NCBI GenBank assembly: GCA_964035755.1
Contig: CAXIVR010000001.1
Span: 255,864,410 to 255,928,409 of the forward strand
Direction of reading: 5' to 3'
Origin: Teleogryllus oceanicus
Taxonomy: Eukaryota; Arthropoda; Insecta; Orthoptera; Gryllidae
DNA: 64,000 nucleotides
The position numbers and the translations under genes were made by a program. Shown piece by piece: positions 23,701 to 32,671 of this stretch (position 1 is the first letter of the stretch; each line of letters starts with the position of its first letter). Under the pieces are notes generated by a model. That model was not told where the DNA came from, did not search any database, and was given only the letters and a program-made list of their open reading frames with translations.

Positions 23701-23849
23701 GAATCCTCGAGATTGGAGGACAACTGGAAAAATTCACAGCAACACAATTATAACAGTTAAGTAGGTTTACTCATATCCCTTTGCGACATAACCTTACTTG
23801 GTAATTTGCTCCATTTCCTCAAAAAGGATGCGAAACTCTTAGCATACAT
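17638..23849 (-). CDS. mRpL46: Mitochondrial ribosomal protein L46 (mL46), six exons
   Basis: mL46 is a subunit of the mitochondrial large ribosomal subunit with a Nudix-like fold. Exons on the minus strand are 23798-23849, 23516-23723, 23362-23418, 20691-20833, 20186-20320 and 17638-17793. All junctions are GT-AG. The product, about 250 residues, has an Arg/Lys/Ser-rich start suited to mitochondrial import, then AVCLERRPSL, VEFENSHKSEYEVRKEKE, AQDLEDAYQENFKF, LKSLDRALDKYLVLVV, WILPQGLRENGETMRQ, FLGNAPCGFYKYKYP and VFFFKAWHV, in the same order as vertebrate mL46. Oddities are that exons 2 and 3 do not join in phase, that the exon 3 acceptor lacks a pyrimidine tract, and that about 20 family residues are missing there. 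Two introns hold transposons. Very likely the true gene; whether it is intact at exon 2/3 is open. Confidence 0.9.
18007..19609. mobile_element. 1.6-kb foldback element in mRpL46 last intron
   Basis: The left arm (about 18007-18610) and right arm (about 18862-19609) are diverged inverted copies around a 250-bp spacer. Landmarks in both are AAAATTGATTTCGAGAT at the tips (18025; inverted 19578), GTCCGTCCGTGA (18061; inverted near 19490), TTTGGGGGTAC (18181; inverted near 19373) with ACATGAAGCCCC, and TTGTCCATAA (18402; inverted near 19137). No transposase is encoded. Similar single-arm sequence occurs near 53560-54450 and weakly near 43800-43990, so it belongs to a repeat family. Clear target duplications were not found. 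Confidence 0.82.
19610..20185. other. mRpL46: Rest of mRpL46 intron 5
   Basis: AT-rich intronic DNA between the foldback element and the exon 5 donor (CCAAG|GTGAA read on the minus strand, intron starting at 20185). No further feature is seen. Confidence 0.6.
20186..20320 (-). CDS. mRpL46: mRpL46 exon 5
   Basis: Forty-five codons in phase 0, flanked by an AATTCCAG acceptor and an AAG|GTGAA donor. It contains TAERILAERC, then FLGNAPCGFYKYKYP and SSSNTVGAK, the best conserved block of mL46 (vertebrate proteins have a nearly identical FLGNAPCG..TFK.P stretch). Confidence 0.93.
20691..20833 (-). CDS. mRpL46: mRpL46 exon 4
   Basis: A 143-bp exon starting with two bases that complete an Asp codon from exon 3, and ending in CAG|GTTAGT. 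It encodes KRKDLKSLDRALDKYLVLVV and WILPQGLRENGETMRQ, the start of the Nudix-like domain of mL46. An AATTCCAG acceptor follows a good pyrimidine tract. Confidence 0.93.
21210..22600 (-). pseudogene. LINE reverse transcriptase remnant in mRpL46 intron 3
   Basis: Minus-strand pieces of a non-LTR reverse transcriptase lie in 5'-3' order. NNKPPGPGGISIELVEHYS is near 22430-22370 (family N.KAPGPDGI). KAYDTIPVKEVWGAMEAKG is near 22050-22000. A segment near 21980-21900 is followed by MGVKIGNETLFSLVFADNEL near 21800-21750, where the catalytic FADD has become FADN. Short YLGVTL- and KLSLLDKI-like pieces lie near 21560 and 21330. Stops and frame changes make it dead. About 100 residues between the first two pieces are replaced by the insert at 22057-22320. 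The element shares the host gene's strand. Confidence 0.8.
22057..22320. mobile_element. Short hAT-like insert in the LINE remnant
   Basis: It begins CAGTGGCGTAGCTTCATTTG, a terminus style frequent among short hAT-type repeats, directly after the LINE reading KAYDTIP. The LINE frame resumes near 22321. The opposite terminus and a target duplication could not be fixed, so the class is tentative. Confidence 0.4.
22601..23361. other. mRpL46: Rest of mRpL46 intron 3
   Basis: AT-rich intronic DNA between the LINE remnant and the exon 3 donor (ACTG|GTAAGT read on the minus strand, intron from 23361). No gene is recognised here. Confidence 0.5.
23362..23418 (-). CDS. mRpL46: mRpL46 exon 3 (start uncertain)
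   Basis: The frame AQDLEDAYQENFKFNSRQT matches the mL46 family (vertebrate AQDLEDMWEQKF) and ends in a strong donor, ACTG|GTAAGTA, giving an Asp codon with exon 4. The only AG upstream of it in reach lies in TTAAAAAG, without a pyrimidine tract and preceded by an in-frame TAA. With this start the exon needs one carried-in base, yet exon 2 supplies two. Confidence 0.7.
23516..23723 (-). CDS. mRpL46: mRpL46 exon 2
   Basis: A 208-bp exon after a TTTTTCCAG acceptor and before an AAAG|GTATTT donor. It encodes VLQSRGFCSSNSVCAKEVWD, LLSAVCLERRPSL and VEFENSHKSEYEVRKEKE, the N-terminal region of mL46. The first two bases complete an Ile codon begun in exon 1. Confidence 0.92.
23798..23849 (-). CDS. 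mRpL46: mRpL46 exon 1 with start codon
   Basis: The ATG at 23849 is preceded by GCGTTAAAA and opens MYAKSFASFLRKWSKLP, a basic, hydroxylated, acid-free stretch typical of a mitochondrial targeting signal. The donor A|GTAAGG begins a 74-bp intron (23724-23797) with a good acceptor. Joining gives an open frame into exon 2. Confidence 0.75.
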
Positions 23850-24210
23850 TTTTAACGCCAACGTTAATTCACACAATTCAGTTAAATTGAAATGAATTAG
23901 ATTGCTACAGTGACATAACAATTAAAGCATTTATACTCTGGCCCGGGGACACTCCACCTACTCTAACTGCACCTAACTCTCTCTACTGTTGTTTTCGCTA
24001 CTCATTTGTCAACGCTTGTCAATTGTCAACGCAGAAAATGACAAAAGACAAGAGAAGTGTAAATTCCGAAATTGTGCTCAGTATCGTGATGTTAATAACA
24101 TTATTTATATATCGTGTAAATGATGTAATGGCTTAATGAAATGAAACTATTCGTCGTATGGTCGTCTGTGCCACGAACATCTCGTGTATCGCGTGCTTAT
24201 TTAAAGTGAC
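23850..24210 (-). promoter_or_regulatory. mRpL46: Probable mRpL46 promoter region
   Basis: This is the sequence just upstream of the mRpL46 start codon. No TATA box at a persuasive distance is seen. The stretch is of mixed composition with a short pyrimidine-rich part near 23945-24000. It is assigned as promoter from its position alone. Confidence 0.35.
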
Positions 24211-24361
24211 TTTTAAGCACAACTTGGGGCAGGGGATCTCTGGCGCATCGTATCCGACTCCAGCCAATGAGCTTCAGGCACTAGTTTCCTTCACAATATT
24301 AGCGGGAATTTTCAATGCAGTCAGACACCAAACGTAATTGAAACAGATATATCAAGCATTT
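24211..24361. repeat. Direct repeat, copy 1
   Basis: Shares, in the same orientation, TTTAAGCACAA, TATCCGACT.CAGC.AATGA, CACAAT.TTAGC.GGAATTTT and ATTGAAACA.ATATA.AAG with 26213-26387, about 2.0 kb away. Similarity covers about 150 bp at a guess of 70-75 percent. It lies upstream of the mRpL46 start, so it may be part of a duplicated promoter or of a repeat element. Confidence 0.7.
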
Positions 24362-24519
24362 CAGTTGATCCTGAGTTTACCGTGCACCTCGGCCTACGCT
24401 ATCACGGCCTTCTTAATACTAATATATTACCGATATTTAGAAATAACACTTCAGACAACAGGCAGCTCTTTCAAAATTCATATTAGAGAAAAAGCAGCAA
24501 GAGAGTCTCGTGTCTTCCA

Positions 24520-24921
24520 ATGAACACACAATCAAGATTAGTATATGAACTGACCAGAGAACCATTCTACATTGAGGACTTAAGATACCAATTACTACTA
24601 CCATCCACCATGCAAAGCACGCGAGTGCTAGAAGAAAGAATAAAGAAGAGAAGGAAAATATGGCCAGAATTCTACTCAACAGATGCCATGACGGAAAGAA
24701 AATGAACGGAAACAAATCAGGAATTGAGACATCAGGATCAGGAATTGATCACAAGACTGTCGACTCATGGGTTCCATCACAAAATCTGCGCAACCTCACA
24801 TCATCACGAAGTAAAAGAAGACTGCGTATGCTTCCTGTGTGGTGAACAGTATGAACGATATCATATTCAAAGATGCAAGAAAATAACTTTGACAGTGACA
24901 GAATATAGCAAAGAACTTTAA
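24520..24921 (+). pseudogene. Possible LINE C-terminal tail
   Basis: Plus-strand frames read RVLEERIKKRRKIWPEFYST, then QELITRLSTHGFHHKI and VCFLCGEQYERYHIQRC. The pattern 'LITRL.T.HG...' followed by C..CGE...H....C resembles the C-terminal segment after the RNase H region of R1/Jockey-type LINEs. Two frames are needed and no reverse transcriptase precedes it, so this is a tentative fragment. Confidence 0.35.
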
Positions 24922-26212
24922 TTTTTTTTCTCTTATGCACTTTCGTGCGCACTTCATTATTTATTTATAATACTAATATACGTATCGTTCACTTCTGATT
25001 CTTGTGTCGTGAACGATAGTCAATGAATCATCATTTACCTGGAACTTGTAAACACTAGTTTTTGTAGATATTTCTTTCGGTAGAAATGTAGTATGTGATC
25101 CGTTTTGTTCACGCGTGCAGAATTGTGACGCTTCGCTACGCGTGTCCAAGATACGGACGAGGCGCGGGCCTTCGGCCCTCGCGATAACATAAAACATCCT
25201 TGACTCTGTCCAACGCATAATTAGCTACGCATTTTATGCGAATAATCTTTAAAAATCATTTATGATATATGTTTTTTTTTATATTCTCCACATATACATG
25301 AATAAATTTATTTTAAATAAGAGAATTTATTTTAAAGGGAACGCTCACTTTTTAAAGAATTTATTTTAAAAGGTTTTTCAAAGTAATATAAATGATTCCT
25401 GTGTGGTGAACGATAACATTCCTGCGCACCGATTGGAAGCGAATCGGATCACGTCTATGCACAGCAATCGAGGGAGCCTAGGCTAAGGTGCACCGTAAAC
25501 CCGGGATCAGCCCGCGTTTCTTTTAAATATTAGATCGTTTACATCTTCATCGTGTTAATTTGAATTGGTTACCGTTGAAAATTGTCACTTCATGCCACTT
25601 TCAAAATATTTCGCAACACTTCTTGCTGTCCATGCAACATAGCGGCCAGCACTGGTCTGGCTATTCAAAGGAAGTGCTCGCGCTGAGGTCACGCGGTTCG
25701 TGACGCATCTGGTGCTGCGCAGAACGAGTAAAAATCGGCGCTCCTTCCACTCGCGCAACTTTTCTTGAACGATGGATTGATGAAATGCGGGCGGAGTGGA
25801 GGGGGGTTATTAGTTACAAAGTCGGCAATTAGAGTATTTACAGTAATGTCAACCTCTGTAAAATCAAAGTCACACCTGCTGCGTGTGCGGCCAGGTCATC
25901 GCTCTGGGTAGGCAACAGCAGGGACTGTCGACAGGTGCCTCCCTTGAAGACCCTCGACCAGCCTCAGCCATTTCTTTAGATAATGGTAATAAAACTGAAC
26001 AGAAGTTCTTGACTATGAAAGCAACTTGCTTCGACTAGCTTCTGTTTTGCGCCAAGTTTTAATGCTTGGAATGTTGTCATCAGTGCTCGCTACGAGCTTT
26101 TGCCTTCACCTTTTTATCGCTTAAGGGAGGGGGAAGCAAAGTCATCGTTAAAGAAAAGTTGCGCCGTGTAGTAACTCACCCACATCTTTCCACCAATCGA
26201 TAGCAATTGGGA
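24922..26212. other. Non-coding region with a GC-rich part
   Basis: AT-rich to 25400, then GC-richer at 25430-25960. The phrase GTGGTGAACGATAA or a close variant recurs near 25013, 25403 and (degenerate) 24840, hinting at an old local repeat. No coding exon is recognised. Confidence 0.4.
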
Positions 26213-26387
26213 ATTTAAGCACAATGCAAGGAAATGGGAGTGCTATGCACAGCCTATCCGACTTCAGCGAATGAACTTCACGCACCAGATTGCATCACAA
26301 TTTTAGCAGGAATTTTAAATGTATCCAGATTCAAAAACCAACACCACCTCGGTAAAAGTCATTGAAACAAATATATAAAGTATTTTT
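26213..26387. repeat. Direct repeat, copy 2
   Basis: Partner of 24211-24361 in the same orientation. It ends ATTGAAACAAATATATAAAG, which contains a TATATAAA-like element. The intervening 1.85 kb holds a possible LINE tail and GC-rich DNA. No TG...CA ends were seen, so LTR status is not supported. Confidence 0.7.
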
Positions 26388-26825
26388 TAGCACGGGATAA
26401 GCGATACTTTCGGGAAGCGAAAACGGAAGTGGTAATATATTTCTGGAAGCGGTTGATATTTCCTTTGAAATTTTCAAATGTATTATATTACATCAGAATA
26501 TAAATTTTAAATTTGTACTTTTTGCTTTAATATTTTGATGAGTGATTACTAGACCTGCAAAATATAGGTTACCGAAAATTGTTTCAGAAATTTCATCTGT
26601 AGTTTACACAATTTGGTACACTGGTTTCAAATATAAGCTCCATACTTTTCTATCACACAAGGTTTTTCCACAAAGTATATTTGTTTACAAGGGAAAATAA
26701 TAAATAAATTCATTTGTTATAGAAACATATATTTGCGAATGCAAGTTAAATTGATAACATACAAAATTTTATATGCAGAACATCATTCAGAGAATTCACT
26801 AACTTAATATTTTGGGGTACCGTTT
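26388..26825. other. AT-rich DNA, nothing recognised
   Basis: Between the direct repeat and the remnant of the unnamed repetitive gene. No frame or terminus is recognised. It may be the 3' part of the outermost element of the nest. Confidence 0.4.
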
Positions 26826-26950
26826 CCTTTTTTGATTAAAGCTTCGTTTGCCACCTCCTTTTGTGTGACCCTTGTGATATTTCTCTGTCTAGCATCCAAC
26901 AGTAGTCATATTCGTCACGTCCCATCAACCCTGGTATCTGCGTTCCATTT
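26826..26950 (-). pseudogene. Unnamed repetitive gene, 3' piece split by gypsy
   Basis: Minus-strand reading beginning at the gypsy junction gives KMERRYQG then WDVTNM, with frame changes afterwards. It is the natural continuation of the fragment at 32672-33260 on the far side of the gypsy element: proteins of this family read 'HFLHS.LDYFPEN.G..SEEQGERFHQD...ME.RYQG.WD'. I recall this family from many uncharacterised arthropod proteins but cannot name it. Its role is unknown. Confidence 0.65.
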
Positions 26951-27170
26951 TGTTAGGTATTTATCAAAGTACACCAAGTTTAGGGTCTGAATTGTATGTG
27001 TTTATTTTGATTCTATACAAAACATTGTACTACTTATACTCACGCGGTAACAGCTACTTACCGGCAAAGAATACTTATCTCGATCTTAACACAGTCACAA
27101 AACTTTACCAAAGGTTGACCACATTAACAGAACGTACATAACTACTCGAAAGCCAATTCAATACACAACA
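26951..27170 (-). repeat. Gypsy 3' LTR
   Basis: A 220-bp LTR with TG at 26951 and CA at 27169-27170. It is matched along its length by the copy at 32452-32671. On the minus strand the purine-rich AAGAGGGAAGAGA tract precedes it, which marks it as the 3' LTR. Confidence 0.92.
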
Positions 27171-27181
27171 TCTCTTCCCTC

Positions 27182-27823
27182 TTAATATGAAATATAATCC
27201 TTGTAACGCGACAGTCTCACAATCAATCGACTGGGTCGCGACTTGGGTGCTCCTGGCGGATCCACTTGAGGCGTTAGTTCATCTCTTCTCGAGCTGGCCA
27301 CTTTCTTCAGGTTCGTAGTTCTCTCAGCTCGAAGTTCTGGATCCTCGTTGAACGGCGGTATGTATGGCATTGTCTGTGATTCCTGTTCCGGCTTAATGAT
27401 TTGAGCTGGGACAGGAATCCTTTGCGGATAAATGTCGTTTGATTGTTTCCATTGGGTAGTTGGATGGTATAATAGACTGGTCCTGTGCATTCTTGAACCT
27501 TGCCCTGCAACCATTTTGGACCCATCGGATTGTAATTTCGAAAATGGAAAAAAATCACCTGTTTCAAACGAGCGCATTTTCTGTTTCGCCACTTTTTCTG
27601 CTTTGTTTTTCCACTGCAATGCATATGGATGCATTTTATCGAGAACTGTTCGCAGCTTTCTTCCCATCAGCTGTTCAGCAGGCGTCTTCTCTGTACCTGC
27701 ATGCACTGTTGTATGTTGTCGAAAAAGCCATCTTTGCACCTGCAGTTCAGCATCTCCTTCCTCCAATTTCGTTAAGATCTTCTTTGTAGTTTGAACCATT
27801 CGTTCGGCCTGCCAATTGCTCAA
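27182..27823 (-). pseudogene. Gypsy integrase C-terminal region
   Basis: A 213-residue frame starting within the integrase core at SNWQAERMVQTTK, where the E of QAER is the expected third catalytic residue. It continues with TPAEQLMGRKLRTVLDKMHP and a proline-rich C-terminus with PRRSTR-type character. Upstream on the same strand, near 28090-27900, the first two catalytic aspartates are readable as HVDFDSP and IISDNE, with stops between. It is the 3' part of pol in the element at 26951-32671. Confidence 0.88.
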
Positions 27824-28159
27824 TGGATATGGCGAAATTGTACTGTATTTGATCAGGTTTCGGTCATAAAATTCATGAAGTTCCTTCGAATCAAATGATC
27901 ATTCGTTATCTGAGATAATAAGATCTGGTATTCCCATTTTTACAAATATTCTCCGGAATCTCTGGATGATATCTGTAGATGACATCGATTTCATAATGAC
28001 CACTTCTAATCACTTGGACATCGCATCAACTACAATCAGGTATCGTTTTCCTTTGTGAGGGCTATCAAAGTCAACGTGAAATGTAGACCAGACCTTTAAT
28101 GTTTTTTCGATATTCTGACGAGGAGCTTTAGGTGGATTATTTGTATGAATTTGGTACGT

Positions 28160-28609
28160 TTAACACTGATTTACACAGTTATCTATGTCCTTGTCTATGT
28201 TTGGCCACCGTACATAGCTCCGAGCACAAGCTTTCACCGCGACGATTCCTGGGTGATTGGCATGTAGTAGTTCCAAAAATCGTTCTCTAGTCACCTCTGG
28301 TGCTATCAACCGATTTCCCCACATCAGACAATCCTTGTGTATTGAAATTTCCATTTTCTTCCGTTGGAATGGTTTGTATTCTTCAGGAACATCCGTGGTT
28401 GGCCACTGATACCAAGTCCAGTACCAAACTCTTGACAAAATTTCGTCCTTTGTTGTATATTCCCGGATGTCTTCTATCGGAATTGGCCTTTTTTCAGACT
28501 CCAATAGAAGGACGTCGCGTGGAGGTGTCAACTCATCTTTATCCGATGTCAGTGGCAAGTGACTAAAGGCCCGTCCACACGATGCGTCTTTTCGTTCAAT
28601 TTTGCGCAT
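28160..28609 (-). pseudogene. Gypsy integrase zinc-binding region
   Basis: A 149-residue frame whose last part, LELLHANHPGIVAVKACARSYVRWP... ending in DNCVNQC, is the HHCC zinc-binding domain of a Ty3/gypsy integrase. Before it, ISIHKDCLMWGNRLIAPE is the typical lead-in after RNase H. The N-terminal 15 residues derive from the inserted Harbinger-like element, whose left terminus is at 28567. Confidence 0.88.
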
Positions 28610-31116
28610 GCGTCCAACGCATGCGTCTAGCGCACGTGGCGCATGCGTCTTTCGTCAAAACGATAGACGCATGCAATAGCGCAAGCATTTCCAGAGCTGA
28701 CGGGAATTTCGGTCGTCTTTCTCGTGCGCATCTTCCAAGGAATGTGTACTTCATATCGAAGTCATCCGGAATACCGAGCCGTAGGTGCTCTTTGAGTAGT
28801 CTTTCGTAGTCTTCCGAGTTATTGGGTGGTGTCCATCTGTTTAATTGCGAATTTCGTACAGTGTATTTAAAAAAGAAATACTTTAAATACAGATGAAGAT
28901 GATACCGGGAAAAGTTTCTTTTTGTTTGATTCTGCTGGTGAATGGACCTCACTGAAACAAAAATAAAAGCTCCTTTCAGCACCTGAACTTGAATTCTCTT
29001 CTTTTTTAAATGATAAATCTAAATCATTAAAAATGCTAGACAATTATCTGACAATAAAAAGAAGTCTATTCCTTGTAACACTAGTTTATGTTTATCAGTG
29101 CCAGTTCAACAATTGTTTCTCTTTGTGGGTTTTATGCAGTCGCTAACTAGAAGTTTATTGTCTGATGATTTGTTTGAAAACCTGGTCGTTTAAAAAGGAA
29201 ATTCCTTTTATTTGAGTAAGCCGTATTTTTGATATTATTTTATGTTTGAGTGAATATGTAAGCAAAAGTGTTTTCTATTCGAAAGGTTTCAGTAACTGTT
29301 CAGAAATTTATGACTGTCAATTAGTAACTTATTCTAATTGGCAATTACAATATGTTCCAATAAAAAAGTAATAATGCAAAATTATTGTATTTACTGTATG
29401 TTTAGTAAATACAATGTTTTGTATTTCAAATACATTTGTATTTAGCAATAGAATAATAACAAGAAACAGCACCATTGAAACCGTTCGAACAGCGTACTTT
29501 GCAAATGTGCACTCTATTCTCAAATACGGAATAATATTCTGGGGTCATGCACCAGAGGCTAAGCAAACTTTCAAAATTCAAAAGAGAATCATTTGAATAA
29601 TAAAATATACAAAAAAAAAACAGAGTCCTGCAGACATCAATTTAACATACTTCCACTGCCTTGTATATTCATTTACGAAGTTCTCATGTTTGTAAAGAAA
29701 AATGTAATAAACAATGACACACATTACAAGCTTAACTCAAGCTTACCCTCATATAACACAAAGCAAGCATGTAATCTCCATCATCCAAAGTGCACAAGCA
29801 CATTATATCAAAAGGGTACATTCTCTTCAAGTATACAATTCTACAGCAAATTACCAATATACCTGAGAAACGTAACAGGATTAACAACTTCAAGAATAAA
29901 CTCAAACACTTCCTTGGGCAAAAACCTTTTTTATATACTGTCCAGAAAAGCCTCAATAGCTAACACGTGCAATGTGATTTCAGGTGCGGCAGAAGGATTA
30001 GGTGTAGAAATAGAAAAAACCTGGCCAAAACGTGACTCCTTCTCCTCACCATTTCAAGATTTAAACATGAAATATACTAATATTGTTAAATTATAAGTAC
30101 CTTATATCGTTACCTTAATTGATGTAATGTACGGTTATTATTGTTATTGCTGTTATTATTATGGTTATTATTATTAATATTAATATAAGTAGTAGCAGTA
30201 AAGTCACGAGACCAAGTAAATGTTATTTTAAAAAAGAAAAAGTACAAATCCTGAAATGTTAAATTCTTTTAAAATAAATTATGTTAAACTATTTTGCTAC
30301 TAAATAATATCTTACTATATAATAGTTTAATCTATCTGTAATAAGTATTGTGGAATAATCCCTAGGCTAATGACCAGCTCAACCAGTTTTTTGCCGTTTC
30401 TCTGGTCCTTTGACCAAATGCAGAGATGGCACTTGTTTTGCTTCTGGACTATAAATGTAACTTCTCTGCACTCAAGAAGATGTGTGCAATTGTACTCCCT
30501 CCATATACTTCACATTAGACTCATCGTACTAATTGTATATGTGACTCAATAAAGTATTATTATTAATAGCAAATTAAAACCTAATGTATTTTGAGTATGT
30601 AATTAAATAGTACTTATTTGCAAAGTATTTTGGCTAATTATATTTAGATACTAAATTTAAAGTATTTTGCACAGTCCTGTATATTTAAGGTAATATCAAT
30701 TTTCAATACATATTTATTTTGCTAAATAGTTGAAACTAGTAAAAATAATGCCAATTTTCGAAATGTATTTAATAAGTTATATATAGCTGAAACAATTAAA
30801 TGCAATAGTTTTTATCCAAGTATAATAGCCTTAAAGGCAATCTCGTTTAATAGTGTTTTCCTTGCTTAAAGTATTTTCTTATCCACATGCGCCTTTCTTT
30901 TTCTCTTATTTCGACCGATTATAAAATAAGCTATCGAAATCGTCGCGCAAATAGCTGAATCCTTTGTACAGAACATATCTGAAGCACTGCACAGTGTTGC
31001 ACCGTGTGGACAGAGTAGCGCACGTGTGCTCTGTTGAACGTTCATCTTTCAACTTTGCGCATGCAATTTTATTCCCGTGACGCATAGAAAAGACGCATCG
31101 TGTGGACGCGCCTTAA
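28564..31116. mobile_element. PIF/Harbinger-like element with TAA duplication
   Basis: The body is 28567-31113, with ends AGGCCCGTCCACACGATGCG and, inverted at the right, AGGCGCGTCCACACGATGCG; the match continues over about 26 bp with one difference. TAA flanks both sides (28564-28566, 31114-31116). A 3-bp TWA duplication is characteristic of PIF/Harbinger. The subterminal GCATGCGTC/GCGCATGCG motifs near 28606-28655 and 31072 may bind transposase. No transposase is recognised. A minus-strand frame near 28690-28860 (RWTPPNNSEDYERLLKEHLR) is of unknown origin. It is inserted in gypsy pol and contains a LINE tail. Confidence 0.72.
29440..30568 (+). mobile_element. 5'-truncated LINE, 3' end
   Basis: Two adjoining plus-strand frames give the C-terminal end of a non-LTR polyprotein: HSILKYGIIFWGHAPEAKQT then KIQKRII (29414-29596), and SCRHQFNILPLPCIFIYEVL, MFVKKN and LYQKGTF..SIQFYSKLP (29593-29990). 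This block follows the reverse transcriptase in jockey-type LINEs. A 3' UTR follows and ends TGACTCAATAAAGTATTATT near 30568. The head is lost by truncation, which is common for LINEs. It lies inside the Harbinger-like element. Confidence 0.82.
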
Positions 31117-31355
31117 GGAAGTCAGCATTTCCATTTTCTTTTACTTTCCTGAACTCCAAATAGTAATCATAAACACTCAACATTAAACACCATCAAAGCA
31201 TTCGATGCGATAAAACAGCTGGGATTGGTTTTCTAAGACTTAACAGTCCCAAAAGAGGCTGGCATTGTGAATTCTCGGTCTGCAACGTATTGGTGAAACT
31301 GTTGAACTCCCTCAATGATAGCCAAAGTCTCTTCGTCTATTTGCGCGTAGTTCCT

Positions 31356-31893
31356 TTAATGTTTCCGCAATTTGCGGGACCAATAAGCGATTGATTTCTC
31401 CACGTTCCACTCTCGATGTGCCAAAACTACTCCGATTCCATACGGAAAAGCGTCGCAGTTCAAAACCAATTCCTTTGACTCGTAATGGAACAGGATTACC
31501 TCCGAACTCATCACTTCTTTTAGTTTGCAGAAAGCAGTTTCATGGATTACAGTATAATTCCCGGGTTTGTCTTCGAGTAATCTGTTCAATGGCTCAATAA
31601 TTGTCGATTTATCTTTGAGGAACCTGATATAGAAATTTACCATTCCTTAAAAGACTGCAGCTCTACTTTATTTGTGGAATTTGGCGCATGTTTTAGAACT
31701 TTCACCCTGTCCTCTGTAGGCCTCACTCCTTGTTCACCAATAACAAATCCTAAAAACTTGATTTCTTTCAATCCAATCTTGCATGTATACATTTTAAGTG
31801 TTAATCTGCATCCCGACGTTTGTCCAAAACTCTTCTTAAATTTTCTTGACGATCTTCTTGATTCCTTCCGAAAACAATGATATCATCATGATA
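31356..31893 (-). pseudogene. Gypsy reverse transcriptase and RNase H start
   Basis: Just downstream of gag, the minus strand reads KAYHDDIIVFGRNQ (YxDD box at 31882-31893), the reverse transcriptase active site. After several stops comes a 95-residue frame (31356-31643) with VNFYIRFLKDKSTIIEPLNR, LLEDK and LVLNCDAFPYGIGVVLAH. The D of NCDAFPYG is the usual first acidic residue of RNase H. Sequence upstream of YxDD, which should include protease and the fingers domain, is absent. Confidence 0.88.
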
Positions 31894-32158
31894 CGCTTTT
31901 GCTCCTAGAATCGAAGCCAGCTACGAGTCCACGATTCATTGACAAATTCTCAATTTTTCGAAGATCAGCAACAAAATTTGCAATCGATTCGTCTTCCTCC
32001 AGCACACTTCTATTAAATTTGAATCGTTGCACAATTTCATTCTGTGTTGGTTTGAAATGTCCTTGTAGTCTGTTGACAATCTGTGTATACGAGTATATGA
32101 GTATGTGAAGTCCTTTGGTGTTTGCGGTGTTACCAAAGAACTCAAGATTTCGCCTCAC
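31886..32158 (-). pseudogene. Gypsy gag fragment
   Basis: A 90-residue frame with VNRLQGHFKPTQNEIVQRFK and ESIANFVADLRKI, the retrotransposon gag capsid pattern ('F.P....I..R..F.....GESI..F...LR.LA..C.F'). It ends abruptly against the reverse transcriptase active-site region, so the rest of gag, the zinc knuckle and protease have been deleted. Confidence 0.85.
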
Positions 32159-32451
32159 CGAATTGTGCCAACAGCGTAGCCCGTTTTACTGTTTTTGCGT
32201 TTGTCATATTATTTGCTTCGAAAAAAACTCAAGCCTCTCTAGGTAATTGGACCATGACGCACTAATGTCAAAAGCTCCCACATGCCCGATTTTTTGTACG
32301 TAATTATTTATTTGCACTTGATTTGCTGTTACTTCATTTCTCTGGCAGGATTTCTTTGAGGTTATATTACTTGAGTTCAAACTTCACATTCACTTTCAGA
32401 ATTCCACACATCTTCACTTTTCCAACGTCCCTATTATCCTCGTTACCAGAA

Positions 32452-32671
32452 TTTTAGGTATTTATCTAAATACCTAAATACATCAAGTTTAAGGTCTGAA
32501 TTGTATGTGTTTATTTTGCTTCTATACAAAACATTGTACTTCTTATACTCACGCGGCAACAGCTACGAACCGCCGAAGAATACTTATCTCGATCTTAACA
32601 GTCCCAAACCTTTACCAAGGTTGACCATATTTACAGAACGTACATAACTACTCCAAAGTCAGTTCAATACA
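32452..32671 (-). repeat. Gypsy 5' LTR
   Basis: Pairs with 26951-27170. Its outer end on the minus strand is TGTATTGAA, shorter by five bases than the 3' LTR's TGTTGTGTATTGAA. Its inner end has drifted from AACA to AAAA. Just inside it, TCTGGTAACGAGG may be a worn primer-binding site. The LTR pair gives a clock for the insertion. Confidence 0.9.

Noticed and set aside
24211..26387. A pair of LTRs flanking an internal region
   Set aside because: The repeats lack TG...CA ends, and there is no primer site, purine tract, gag or pol in order between them.
30121..30200. A microsatellite-rich regulatory region
   Set aside because: It is the degenerate TTATTATT-type 3' UTR of the truncated LINE.
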